From Acephala macrosclerotiorum (taxonomy: Eukaryota; Ascomycota; Leotiomycetes; Helotiales; Mollisiaceae), in the NCBI GenBank assembly GCA_014904845.1, contig MU119418.1, forward strand, positions 1 to 63,178: a stretch of 63,178 bases of DNA. The letters run 5' to 3'. The translations under genes were made by a program, and so were the position numbers. Below the pieces are notes generated by a model, which was given only the letters and a program-made list of their open reading frames with translations, searched no databases and had not been told where the DNA came from. Below, one piece after another: positions 38,901-51,023 of the stretch (its first letter is position 1; every line of letters begins with the position of its first letter).

Positions 38901-41900
38901 TTATTTTATAAAATAAATTTGAATTTTTTAAATAATTATTTATATATTTAATAATAATAATAATATTTAATAAAATATTAAATATATTTAATATTTATAT
39001 TATAATTAATTTATTGAAATTTTTTTACAAAATATCGTATTAATAAATAATTAAAACGTTTATATAATTAATATAATTTTATATCGATAAAATGATTTCA
39101 AATTAAATTTTTTTTAATTAATATAATAATATTTATAAATAATTTTATTTTTTTATAATAAAAACGATTTTATTTTTTTGAATTAAAATATTCTTTAAAT
39201 TATCGAATTTTATATTTATAATATTTATATTTTAAATATAAAATAAAAAAAATATATTTATAAAAATAATATAAAAAATAATAATATTTAATAAAATATC
39301 GATTCGAATAATTTTTTGTAATAAAATAATATTTTTATTAAAGTGAATTTCATAAATTTCAATCGTAAATATATTTAATTAAATACTAATATTAAGTTTT
39401 CGTAGTACTATAAATTGCGATTAATTAATAATTAATATTTCGACGATTTTATTATTCGATATAATTTTTTAAAAAACTTTTAAAAAATATCGATTTTTGA
39501 AAATAAAAAATGAATATTAATTCGATTCGAATAATTCGAATTATAATAATAAAATATTAAATATATTTTTTCTCGTAATAATATAATAAGTAAATTAATT
39601 ATTTAAAATAATTATTATTTGTATATTATTAATTTTTTTAAATTCGATAAAATAATTTTTATTTTCGTTTTTTATTTCTATATTTATTAATAATTAATCA
39701 ATTTTTATTATTTAATTATTTTTTAATAAATTTTCTATTTTCTCGATTTTAATAAAAAATTTTTAATAATAAATTATTATAATATTTCGATTTATTATAT
39801 ATTAAATTTATTATTGAAATTTTATATATATTTATTATTATTTTTTTATTGTATATTTTATTGATTAATATTTCAATTTATTATAAATATAGTATTTTTT
39901 TTAATATAATCTTTTTTAAAATCTATAATTTTTACGATATTTATTTTGAAAGTTTTTTCGATTTCGATATTTTCGATTTTATATTCGATTGTGTTTTTTA
40001 TTTCGTTTTTTATAAATATGATCGATTTAATTTTAATTGAATTCGTTTTTTTTTTAATTTTAAAAAATAGAATTTAAATTATATTATTGTATTTTACGTA
40101 ATTGCGTTATAATATTTATTATTAATCGCAATTTAATATAAACGTTTTTAAAAATATTAATGAGTTTATAGAAAATAAAATTGCATTTTTTAATATTTCG
40201 ATAAATATTAATAATTTAATTTCGCAGATTATATTTTGTTTGATATTTTAATAATAAGTTTAATTAAATTTTTTAAAATTGATCGAAAAGTATTTATAAG
40301 TATTTTAATTTAATTTTTATTGAATTAATTGTAATAATTTTTATTAAAATTGTTTTTTTTTATAAAAATATATATAATTAACAATTTTTTTCAACTTCGA
40401 AATAAGTTTTTATTATTGTTATTAGTATAATAAAATTGAAATTTCTTTTTAAAAATTTATTAAAATAAAATATATTTATATGTTTTATAAAATTAATAGA
40501 AAATGTTTTATTGTATTAATTTTGAAATAATTCGATTTTATTATAATAATTATAAAAAATCGATAGTTTATAATTAAAAATATCGTATAATTTTTTATTA
40601 TATTTTTTATTATTAATATAAATTTTTATTAAATTTATAAATAATTTAATAAAAATACTTTGTAGATTATTATATTGATTCGATTACTATTAAAAAAATT
40701 ATTAGTAAATATATTGAGTATTTTGTATTATATTAAATAAATTCGTATTTGTAAAAAAAATTGTAATAAGAAAAATATAAAAAGTATTTATAGAAGTAAT
40801 CGTATTCGTAGTAAAAAATTCGTATTAGTAATTGAAATCGTAAAAGTAATTATATTTTAATTGTTGAATACTAATATTGAAATACTTTGATTTATTAATT
40901 GAATTAATTGATTTTATTAAAAAAAAAAATCTCTATTTTTCAATTAATCGACGATTTTTATTTGTATTTATTTATAAAAAAAATTTTATTTTTTAGTATT
41001 TAAATTTTGTAAATACGTAAAAAGTTTTGTAAACGGCGTATAAAATTTTTATATATTAAATATAAAATTTTTTACAAGTAATTTTTAAAGTTCTTTTGAA
41101 AATATTTCTATAGATTATAATTAAAATATTTTTTTTTCTTTATATATTTTAAAATAATAAAAAATATATTTATTTAATATTATTTTATTAAAATTTTTAT
41201 TGTTTATAAAATCGAAATTCTTTTTTTATTTGTTTTTATCGTAAAAAAATTTGATTTTAAATAAATTTGTTATTTTAAAAAATAATTATATAATAAATAA
41301 TAAAAAAATTAAAAGTTTTAATTCGAGTTCAAATAAATATTATTATTAATATTTATATACTTTCGATCAAATAACGAGTAAAAACGTAAAACTTTTTTTT
41401 AAAAATTCGTTTTTAACGTAAATTCGAGTAAATTAATATAAACTTAAAATCGTTTTCGCGTTTTTTTATTCGTTTTTTGTAAACGTTATTATTTTACGTA
41501 ATAAACGTAAATTTGAAAAGTAAATATAAACTTGAAATTGTTTTCGTATTGTTTTTTTTAAGTTTTTAATAGTCTCAATACTTTTAGCGCGTTTCTACAA
41601 AAAAGTTCTTATAAATTCTCGTTTTTTCAAAAATATATTAATTATTTTAAGTACTTTTTTACAAAAAGCAAACTATTTAAAGAATTTATTCTTTTTTGTA
41701 AATTAATTTCTTTTAAATAAAAATCTAATTATTCTATGATTAATTAAATAATTACTAATTAGTATTAGTATTACTAGAAATATTTATTACTAGTAATAAA
41801 TCAAAAACGAAATAAATAAATAAATTGAATAATTCGTTGATTGATTATAAATTCTAAATCTAATAAACGCGTAAAAATTAAAGAATATAATTTCAACTCT

Positions 41901-41970
41901 AGCGCAAGCGGCGCTAGTCCCGATCTGGCCAAGTATCGCACGTGATTACTAAACTAATATTGTACTCACA
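35956..41970 (-). mobile_element. LTR retrotransposon copy 2, degenerate
   Basis: Two minus-oriented LTR starts at 41970 and 35956 are 6.0 kb apart, close to the 6.1 kb of copy 1. The element reads right to left from TGTGAGTACAATATTAG at 41970. Its first 1.5 kb (41970 to about 40490) aligns with 60003-61481 on plus. The second LTR continues an unknown distance to the left of 35956, so the left limit given is only the LTR start. A minus-strand stretch at about 39900-40020 reads as Asn/Arg/Lys-rich, possibly a gag remnant. Confidence 0.55.
41740..41970 (-). repeat. LTR-family start, best-preserved minus copy
   Basis: It contains CACGTG and a perfect 7-bp stem at 41899-41917 (CTAGCGC/GCGCTAG). 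Its end GTACTCACA touches the AAT array at 41971. Confidence 0.8.

Positions 41971-42030
<60 letters not shown>
41971..42030. repeat. (AAT)n microsatellite at an LTR end
   Basis: About twenty uninterrupted AAT units begin directly after the LTR terminus. Confidence 0.95.
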
Positions 42031-42599
42031 TTTTAATAATAATTATTCGAATTATTTGTATAATATTATTTAATATTTAATAATTTTTAAAAATAAAATT
42101 TTATAAATTAATTTAAAAATTCGTTAATTATAACGTTTAAAATAAAATATTATAAAAAAATTTTATTAAATTTTATTTATTTCGATTTATTTTAAACGAT
42201 TTAAAATAATATATAAAAATTATAATTAAATTATATAATAAATTTAAATATATTAAAAAAAATATTATAAAAATAATAGAAATTTTATAATAAATTATAA
42301 CGATTATTAATAAAATATTTTTCTCGTTTCGAAAAAAAAAACTCGTTCGATTATTCGTTAAACGAATTAATAACGAACGAATTTTTTTTTTTCGATATTT
42401 AATATATATTTTATTTTGTAAATTTCGTAAAAATATTTTTACGAAGAATTATAAAGTTTTCGATTTTAAAAATTTATTTTTATTTCAAATTTCGAATTAA
42501 AAAATTTTAATTTAAATATTTTATAAAAATTTAAAATTAAATAATTTTATTAATATAATAATTCGAATTTTATCGCGCAATAAAATAAATAAACTAATA

Positions 42600-43270
42600 A
42601 ATTTTTTAGTATTTAAAATAAAAACGTATTACGAAATTTTATATTATTAAAAAAAAAAATTTAAAATTTTTATTTTTTATATCGAATTATTATAATTAAT
42701 TTATTTTATTTAAATTATTTATTAAATTTATAATTTTAAAAAAAAACTTATTAAAATTTCTTTTAAAATTACGTAATTAAATTTTAAATAAAAATATATT
42801 TAATACGAAATTTTATTTTATTAAAAAAATATTTTTTAAAATTTTTATTTTTTATATCGAATTATTATAATCGATTTAATTATTTTAAATTATTTTATTT
42901 AATATATAATTCTAAGAAAAAACTCTTTAAAATTTTTTCGAAAATTACGTAATTATTTTAATATTTTAATATTTTTATATTTTAAATAAAAACGTATTTA
43001 TTATAAAATTTTATATTAAAATAATATTTTTTAAAATTCTCGTTTTTATATTTAATTATTACGATCGATTTAATTAATTTAAATTATTTTATTTAATATA
43101 TAATTTTAAAAAAAATCTTTTTAAATTTTTTTTTAAAAATTATATAATTGTAAAATAATTCTAATATTTAAATATTTTAACGCTTTAAATAAAAATATAT
43201 TTTTAATAAAGTTTTATACTAAGAAAATATTTTTTAAAATTTTCGTTTTTTATATTAAATTATTATTTTT
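42600..43270. repeat. Imperfect tandem units of roughly 165-200 bp
   Basis: The block AAAA(C/T)GTAT(T) ... GAAATTTTAT/AAAATTTTAT recurs near 42622, 42787, 42990 and 43190. It is followed each time by an A/T run, TTATATCGAATTATTA-like sequence and TTTAATATATAATTTTA-like sequence. Inverted relatives lie at about 6270-6660. The array may belong to the internal or LTR part of the repeat family. Confidence 0.5.
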
Positions 43271-44957
43271 ATTAAATACGATTATATTTTATTAATTTAC
43301 GTAATAACGAATTAATAAAATCGTTTAAAATTTAAAATTTAATAATATTTAATTAAATTACAATTTATTTATAAATTTTATACGATTTGAATTAATTAAT
43401 AAATTATTAATATTTTTATTAAATCGATTATATATTATTTCGAAATTATTTTATAATTATTTTCATTATAAAATTTTTAATAAATTAATTAAATTATTAT
43501 ATTTAAATATTTCGAATAATTTTTATTAAAATCGCTTATAATTAAAATAATATTATTATTATTATAATTAATAATAAAATTAAAATTATAAAAAAATATA
43601 TTATTTATTAAAAATTTATATATTATAAATAAAACGAATTAATAAAACGAATTAAAAAAACGATTTTTATAATTATTTTAAATATAATATAAATCGAATT
43701 TTAATATTTTTATAATTACGTAAAAATATTATTAATAATATTAAAATATATATACGTATTTATTACTTATTTTAAATAATTAATAATTTTTATATTATTA
43801 ATAAATAAATAAATAAAAATAAATAAAAAATTTAATTAATTAATTAATTAAAATATTAAAAAAAATTTTATTAAAATAAAATTAATATTAATTAATAATT
43901 ATAAATTTTAATTAAAACGAAATTTATTAAATAAATAATTCGTCGTTTTATTACGTATAATTTAAAATACGTAAATATATTATATATTTATTCGAGTTTG
44001 CAATTTTTATAAAACGAATTATTTAAAATATTAAATTAATTTTTAATTTATTATTATTTTAAAAAACTTTGTATTTATTGGATAAGTTTTAAAAATTAAT
44101 ACGTTTTATTAGTACTTGTTTTATATAAGAAAACTTGTATAACTATCGGAAAGAGACATTTGTATTTTGGAACATATGCAACTATTTAAATGTGGGTATC
44201 GAAGCTAACACGTAAAGCAGTCATACTAATACCAAGAATAATAGCCGGTTGCGGTGCTGTTAAGAAATGTGTACTCTCCCGAGTGCAAGTTACAATAACT
44301 TCCCTGTATGAAATAGACGTTCGTGCAAGTCGCCGTGGCCAAGAAAATCGCACCACAGGCACCAGGACTGGCAATATTTGCACCGGTAGTGTACGAGATA
44401 ATCAAGCCATTCCCGTCCGAGAAGTCCAACGAGCCACACGCTTCCCCGGTCGAAAAACAATCCGCCTCGAACCACGTGTAGTAGCCAGCAGCTATGCTTT
44501 CCTCGAACGTGGAGTCTTCCTCGTGCAAGTTGCAGTACTCCCCTTCTATGAAATAGAGGTTGGTGTAAGCAACGTTAGCGAGACACGCTGCCCCGCAAGC
44601 TCCAGCGCTGACAACGTTTGGACCCGAAGTGTACGAAACGAGCAAGAGTGAAGTTGTCTCGTCATGTGAGAACCCGGGCGAGCACACGTAGAAGCATATT
44701 GTGTTGGAGCTGCTAAGGCCGTCGCCGATGTGCAAGTGGTAACGGGCAGGATTCCAATACAGACGTAGTCTCCCACGTCTAGGAACGAGCACGATGAGCC
44801 GACGGCTGGATTCCAGAGGTAGAAGTCGTTGAGCGAGACGCCGGCATTAGCAGATATTGATCACACGAGTCTCCACTGACTACCACATAAGTCAGACTCA
44901 ACTTTTTTTTTCGCTTGTTCCGTTTTAGTCTTTAGACGTGAGCAGCGGCCGTTTTTA

Positions 44958-45020
44958 CCTGAGCCGAGAGTGAGCATTCCTGAGTATGGCCTGAGCATAG
45001 CCTGAGTTAGCCTGAGCATC
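44958..45020 (+). repeat. CCTGAG subterminal repeats of the HNH cassette
   Basis: Five CCTGAG motifs occur within about 62 bases; the last four are spaced 10-11 bases apart (GCCTGAGCAT-like units). They lie 70-130 bases inside the left end of the insertion. Clustered subterminal repeats are typical transposase-binding sites in DNA transposons; here the role is inferred. Confidence 0.6.
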
Positions 45021-45188
45021 TAAGTAGGGTTTCTGTTTTGGCTCCCTAGATGCCTATTTTGACCCCCTTTGACCCGGCTATAGTTACAAGGCATGTTTTC
45101 ATATAAGGTAGAAATGGATATGGATTGCCTTATTATACAAGAAGTCAGGACGACTTCCTCGAATTAATACACATCTATTATACTGCCT

Positions 45189-46411
45189 CTACTTAGTCAA
45201 ATCAAATTGAGTAGCCAGACGACTAAACAGCTCAAATTCCATCCTCTTAGTAGCCTGTGGACCCTCGAGTATATTACCAACTATATTAGAGCCAGGTGGG
45301 AAATCATGCTCGAATACTGGCTCTCCAGCACCTTTCATGTTTGTCAAAACCGCTTGCCGGAAGTGCCAATGAAGGAGCTGATCGGCTGGTCTTTGGGGAT
45401 CATTAAGAGGTCTTTGATCAAAGTATTTTCCAGCAACGCCCGCCCCATCACGACCGAAGCATACAATCTTATAATTGTCCTACTATAATTATTAGCAATT
45501 ATATTATAAACGTAAGGTGTATATACATACATCTGGGTTTATCGAGATGAAATACATATCAAAGAGCTGGTGTATATCGGAACGAAGTAATAGCCCATTC
45601 TGGTTAGAATTGATTTTTCCTCCCTTGATTTCCTCTTCATTTGAAGTACTTTTAATCCAACGACCGAAATTATAATCTTTCCAAATTCCCTCAAAAGCCA
45701 GCGGAAAGATATGTGCAGCTTCGAAACCAGTCCAAAGATCGAAATCAGCCATTGTTGCTATTGTTCCTGTTATAACACATCGCCTATCTCGCGAGCGGAC
45801 AGCGTCGGTAAAAGCTTGGACACGAGTACCAGTTTGCAGAGAAATCGTTCGAATTAATGGCGTCTCGTTATTAATTTGAATAGGATCTACTAACAAGTTA
45901 GTTAGAGAAAAAAGCTATTTAATAAGGACATACGTAGAGAATCAATGTAATAGTTTCCAGGCAGAAGTAGAGAGTCATCTTTCTTTATCGTAATACCGCT
46001 TTCATTCCGTAGAATATATTCGCCGTTAAAGAGGACGAAAATCTCTATCATAGTGTATAAGTTGGCATTTGTAATACCTTCTGTAAGAATCAGGCCGCCA
46101 ATTGAAGTGCTTCGATCGCGTGTATCGAAGATATGAACGTCGCGCCCTCCGGAGCGGTTACGGGGTGGCATTGTGGACCGAGCGGCTTCGTGTAGCAGGG
46201 GGGAGGGAGTGTCTGCGGGGTGTGGAAGATTGTCTGCGAGGTGTAAGAGAGTATCTTCGTGTTGTGGTAGAGCGTCTGCGGAGTGTGGGAGAGTGTCTTT
46301 GGGGTGCTTTTCGATGATGTTTTCGAGCTGCAGGAGGGTGTCAGAGTGTGAGGAGTCGGAGTGTGAGGAGGAGCCGGAGCTGGAGTGAGCAGAAGAAGAC
46401 GACATCGTCAA
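45189..46411 (-). CDS. HNH_2-family nuclease, intact
   Basis: Three exons are 45934-46411, 45531-45889 and 45189-45479. The introns 45890-45933 (GTATGT...TTAG) and 45480-45530 (GTATGT...AGTAG) keep frame and yield 375 residues. The N terminus is Ser/His-rich with DTLPHSADALPQHEDTL-type repeats. Residues about 88-157 form the conserved pre-domain (RDVHIFDTRDRS, GGLILTEG, PGNYYIDS). The HNH domain (PF13391 type) spans about 185-290: RDRRCVITG, AAHIFPLA with His219, NQNGLLL with Asn257 and IHQLFD with His266, so all HNH residues are present. The C terminus (YKIVCFGRDGAG, LLHWHFRQAVLTNMKGAGEP) matches the usual tail of these fungal proteins. The family is abundant in ascomycetes and its cellular role is unknown. 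DNA cleavage is inferred from the motif. An alternative start is Met3. Confidence 0.9.
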
Positions 46412-46724
46412 GTTTGGAAGGCGTGTAGCGTGTAGTGTGCTGCATGTCAGATGTTTAAAGATGGAAAGTGCTTTGAAGAAATGACGATTGTTGCCTAAGG
46501 CAGGCAGAGTGAGCCGAGATGATTAGCGCCCGAGTAGAAGCGGCCAGGCGTACTAACCGATCTTGGGACCAAAAATAAAATTGTTGAGTTCAACTACCAA
46601 ATGGAAGCTCTCGCATTTTGTAGTCATTCCGGTTTGGATTGGGGTGGGTGTTGTTACACCATTATTGGAAGTCGTTGTAGGTGTCACACCAATGATATCA
46701 ATACAGACATAGTCGCCCACATCC

Positions 46725-46846
46725 TGTCAATTTGAGTGATATATTCGATGGACTTGATGGTCTGATTTTAAAGATCTAGCTAGGTGCGGGGACATTATAT
46801 CCATTGCAGTGCTTACTCAGCACTAAAACCACTCGAAAGTCTAACA
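46725..46846 (-). repeat. Copia LTR, 3' in coding sense
   Basis: 122 bases, identical to 52046-52167. A purine-rich stretch (CAAGGGGCG on minus) precedes it as a polypurine tract candidate. Confidence 0.92.
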
Positions 46847-47198
46847 CGCCCCTTGCTGAGGAGCACTGTAGAGATATATCCATTCCAATGTCCAAAGTAA
46901 TGTAAATAATCAATGTCTTCACGTGACCATCGCACCAACCATTATTGTAATCTATCGTCCCTTATCTCTTATCAATTGCAGCGTCGAATCGTCGTAAAGA
47001 GCCTCATTAAACTCTGTAGCGCTAGTCTCAACTGCTTCGTAGAAGAGCTTATAGAGAGCTAGAAAGGGCTTACTCTCCCTGTGGGAGTTCGGTTTTAAAT
47101 AGAGCATTTCCAGCTCCTATTCCACAGCCAAAGAGTGCTCCAGATCTGCCCAAAAGAGCCTTCGTCTTGTCTCAGCTCGTCTTTTTACTATTGTTGTC

Positions 47199-47642
47199 CT
47201 AATCCTTGAAATCCGTGAGCAGCGCCACAGCCTTCTTTGTATCAAACCAGTCCTCATTCAAACCCATTGTAATTTTGTAAATCGTAAACCGATCGTAAAG
47301 TAATTGTTTTGTAAGGATATCTACGACTTGATCGTTCCCTGGAACTGATTCTACTCTCAATCTGTTTCTAGCAACTATATCGTTCCTTATGTAGAAATAT
47401 CGGATTTCAATATACTTAGATTTGTTCGAGAACTTCGTATTCGTACTAAAATCGATCGCAGAAAGATTGTCGCAATATAGAATAGAAAGTTCTTTAATGA
47501 TTTCCGGCCATAGTTTCTCCAACCAAACTACTTCCTTTGCGACTTTATTCGCTGCCATAATCTCTACTTCTATCGAGCTTTGTACTGTACTTCGTTGTCT
47601 TTGTACTGCCCATGAAACTGCTCCATTCCTCAATATTACCAC
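47199..47642 (-). pseudogene. Copia RNase H remnant
   Basis: It contains AVSWAVQRQRSTVQSSIEVE, YCDNLSAIDFSTNTKF, KSKYIEIRYFYIRNDI and DQVVDILTKQL, the C-terminal RNase H blocks of copia polyproteins. The catalytic Glu and Asp positions appear retained, although the protein upstream is broken. Confidence 0.85.
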
Positions 47643-48077
47643 CTATCCTAAGAACGATTTGCAATCGTTTTCGGTCCCCCACGTAGAGTCGGAGAATATA
47701 TTGTAACCTTTGATCGACGTTCTTTTATAAGTGATTCCCATCGTTCTCGTTCCACTGAGATATCGAAAGAACTGCTTCGCAAAACGTAAGTATTCGAGAC
47801 ACGCATTAAACATAAATCTAACAAACTGACTAACGTAATAACTGATATCTAGTCTCGTGCAATTAGCTAGATAAATCGTAGCACCAATGATCTATTTGTA
47901 GAGATAGAGATCGTCTTCGCTCAACCAGTTTTCCTCCTCTCCTTCTCGTAAAACTGTACCTTACAAAAATAGTAAATTCGTTTGATTCGAGTATTCGAGA
48001 TCGAACTATAACAACAACTTGTTTGTATACATCTCTTAATAAATTGTAAGAATATAATTCTCGCGATCTCTCTCAAT

Positions 48078-48875
48078 TTAAAATCCTACGAAGACGATAG
48101 CAAAACTGAGATCTTTACTCTTCCAACGCCCCCTGATCTTGGCCTTAATAGCGTTCGTATCTACTTTATTTCCAATGATCAGCATATCATCGACAAACAA
48201 AAAAATGTAAACTCTTTCTCCTATAAAGAAATTGAAATCAACTTCAAATACGATAAACTTCAATTCTTCGAAGTATTACTTGACTTCATCGAACCATACT
48301 CGAAGAGTTTACTTGAGTTCGTAGAGTGATTTCTTGAGCAAAAGATAAACATCTCTACCTTTGAATTCAAAATAAAATTCATAAAAAAACTCAAAGATTT
48401 CCATGTAAATCTCCTCCTTAAAAAGAAAATTCAAAAACGCTAAATCTATATCAATGTAATCTATCTCTAAATTATACTCTGTAATAAGTACCAAAAGTAT
48501 CCATAGAATTGTATATCTCATAACAAAAACAAACGTCTCAAAGTAATCAATGTCGTAAATTTGCTCGAATCCTCTAATAACAATCCTAGCTTTACGCCGA
48601 ATCAGTCTACCACGAGTATTGAACCTTTTCTTCAATACTCATTTGCTTGAAATAATCTTTCTGCCACTTGGTAACCTTCTCGTAATAATCTTATAAATAC
48701 TTGTCTTTTGAAAAGTTTCGAGTTCAACAACGATTGCTTTCATCCAATTAGAAGCGTCCTCCTTTAAAGCCTCATCAACGATCAAAAACTCGAATAAAAC
48801 GCTGAACACACTCAGAAAAAATGATTTTCCTTCGTCCAAGTGAACAGCGTTCAAAGCCTTTACTAGCTGTTTCAC
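48078..48875 (-). pseudogene. Copia reverse transcriptase remnant
   Basis: Blocks in order on minus are NWMKAIVVELETFQKTSIYK, KARIVIRGFEQIYDIDY, ETFVFVMRYTILWILLVLI, DIDLAFLNFLFKEEIYMEIF and VYLLLKKSLYELK. The catalytic block reads IFLFVDDMLIIGN near 48190, where the copia consensus is YVDDM. Stops at about 48636 and 48300 divide the frame. Confidence 0.85.
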
Positions 48876-49247
48876 CGTTTAAGAGAAAAGCATCTCCTTA
48901 TTGTCCAATTCGCTGTTTACTATTCTTCTCGCCTTGGCAAAAGAATTATAAGGATTCTTGGTCCTTTTAATCGTTCAATCACTAACTCTTGATATTTGAA
49001 ATAGATATTACTCTTGAGCTTGATCAAAGCTCTAAGTACTAAAGTCTTATTTGACTACTGGTTCTAAGCTTATTTCAACTCCATTTTCACAAGTACTTGT
49101 TTCAGCACTATCATTCTCATTAGCACGTGTTTCAATACTATCAATCATCTCATCACCAGAAGAGTAATCAATTGGTACATCAACAACGATGTAATCATAG
49201 ATTGTATTATTAGCAATAGACAGATTTGCCATAATATACTTGAACTC

Positions 49248-50507
49248 TTAAGAAATAAAGAACTCTAAGAACTTATATTCATAGAACTTAATATCAACTA
49301 AAAAAATCTCTTTCAATGTTCTACAGTTCAACAATTTGTAAACACTGTTTCCAGTGATACCCACGAAAATATGCTTTTTTTTGGTCCTAGGAGTCCATTT
49401 ACTTGATTGGTCCTTAAGCTCTTTAATATTGGCCTGGTATTCAAAAGCAACCAAAGTTTTTTGCAATACTAGAAAGTTTAACTTCCTTCCAGTATAGACT
49501 TCAAGTAAAATGCATGTCCCTTGGTCCTCTAATCCAAGTTCCGGGACTGGCCATAGAAATGCGTCCATTGGCACTCTATTCTTGATCCAAATTGTATACT
49601 CTACGATATAGTCCCAAAAAATCAATAGAAACTTGGCCTCGTAAATCATAAACCTGGCAATATTGTCCATTGTTTGTATTACTCGCTCAATAACACTATT
49701 CAATGAGTATTTGTATAGTAAACAAAGTTCATACCTAAGAGAACTAAACAGTATTTTGAGCCATCCTTGGAAATCTTCCTCGAACTCGCCCGATCTATTA
49801 TTACACCTAAAATAAACAACATCCTCTCCTATATCTCTCTTAATGATTCCACAGACTTCACGAATGTAAGACTAGATTTCTTTCGCACTTTTATCTTTTA
49901 GAAGTTTGATCTAAAAGCACCGTATTGCGTCGTTCGTAATTAGAAAGAAATATTGATTCCCTCTATAGGACTTGAGCAATTTACCAGAAATATCACCATA
50001 CAATCTTCTCTCTTTTCTAGTAACTCTATTGTCTGTTTTTTTTCTAAAGATTTCCTTGATCTTGCCCACTACACAAGTTTCACATGTTTCATGCCCAGCA
50101 TATAGTCTGAATCTCGACATTTTCATGTCTGTAACATCGACCAGTTTTCGAAGTGCATTATAATTAATATGACCAAAACGCCGATACATGAACTTCTATA
50201 GAGTTTCCTTAGGATTTACTACTTCGAAAAGCTCTATTGATAATCGAATTCTCGTCGGTGCATCCGGGGCAATATTCGTTGAATATACAACAGTATTACT
50301 GACATTTTGATATTGATCCAACATAAAGAGATTATCTCTAGGATTCTTAAGAACTGTAAATATCACCTTCCCATTTCCATCATTTGTAATACCAATTGCT
50401 CGTCCTCTTTTAAATATAACCGATATTCCATCTTCCATAAGTTGTAAAATAGAAATTAATCTCACTACTTCAAAACTTGACACATACCAGACTTCTTTGA
50501 GTCTCAA
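49248..50507 (-). pseudogene. Copia integrase remnant
   Basis: 50507-50196 is the pre-integrase region. 50189-49911 starts YRRFGHINYNALRKL and carries HETCETCVVGKIKE, the HHCC zinc-binding N terminus of integrase, followed by GDISGKLLKSYRGNQYFFLI, the start of the catalytic core. 49703-49248 has NSVIERVIQTMDNIARFMI and FWDYIVEYTIWIKNRVP, the end of the core. Stops and frame breaks lie between these blocks. Confidence 0.8.
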
Positions 50508-50537
50508 CTCTCCTTGAGAAGTTATCCAAACTTGATC

Positions 50538-50924
50538 TTAATATTCAATCGCGTCTACGGCAGTGCCATCTACCGTAACAACCTTGTTTGGTGTTTGCCA
50601 GCGTTTTAAGTATATGAAATCAGATTGCACACCACTGAAGTATTTCGAGGTACCAGAGTCTAAAGCAAATAGTAAAACCTGAGCTCGTTCGATCAATGCT
50701 CGAGTTAGTAAGAATGGTAAAAGTGAGAATTGTTTTTTACTAGTATAGACTTTCATCCATCGAAAGTAGTAAATAGAGCTCATATATAGACGCTCGGTAT
50801 ATCTTTCAATTTTATTTTTGAATAGTAATCGAGTAAACACTATTATCACTAGTGAAAGTACCATAGATACAATGAAGTAAACAAAAAAGAAGAAACTCCA
50901 TTGTGTCTTGCCTACAGTTACCAT
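50538..50924 (-). pseudogene. Copia protease remnant
   Basis: It contains LLFALDSGTSKYFSG near 50660, corresponding to the retroviral-type aspartic protease motif (D-S/T-G) in copia polyproteins, and FIYLKRWQTPNKVVTVDG downstream, in the position of the protease flap region. The upstream half of the frame is degraded. Confidence 0.75.
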
Positions 50925-51023
50925 ACTTGCTCTAGTAGTAAATTCAACTATTGCAATCTTTGTTTGCTCAAAATTCTTCTGATCTTATCTTCTGTCAACC
51001 TTTCTACTTTTCCGTTTTGTTTT

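Larger units (their letters stand above)
32300..44080. repeat. AT-rich RIP block with several LTR-family copies
   Basis: Saturated AT-rich DNA. It contains three minus-oriented starts of the LTR family, at 34397, 35956 and 41970, an AAT microsatellite and a set of imperfect tandem units. The short frames in it are chance products of the missing G and C. Confidence 0.9.
44886..46592 (-). mobile_element. 1707 bp HNH-nuclease cassette inserted in LysM domain 3
   Basis: The segment is flanked by ACTACCA at 44879-44885 and 46593-46599. Joining the flanks with one copy of the 7-mer restores the codons for [14 protein letters not shown] without a gap, so this is an insertion with a target duplication. 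Its only gene is an intact HNH nuclease (45189-46411), on the same strand as the LysM gene. The ends read CATAAGTCAGACTCAAC with a T run (left) and, on the opposite strand, TGAACTCAACAATTTTATTT (right). They share CTCAAC at slightly different depths, so there is no clear long terminal inverted repeat. Five CCTGAG motifs lie at about 44958-45018. No transposase, integrase or reverse transcriptase is present. The base composition is normal, with no sign of RIP, suggesting a recent or single-copy insertion. Confidence 0.8.

Noticed and set aside
39849..40040. Open frame of 63 codons in the AT block
   Set aside because: Its Phe/Ile/Tyr-only composition is expected from T-rich DNA; no family motif is seen.
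44886..46592. The HNH segment as a processed retrogene
   Set aside because: The gene keeps two introns, and the A run on its strand lies about 17 bases inside the junction, not at it.
44886..46592. The HNH segment as an intron or intein of the LysM gene
   Set aside because: Using the GT and AG near the junctions shifts the LysM frame into an early stop, and the inserted sequence has stops, so it cannot be read through as an intein.
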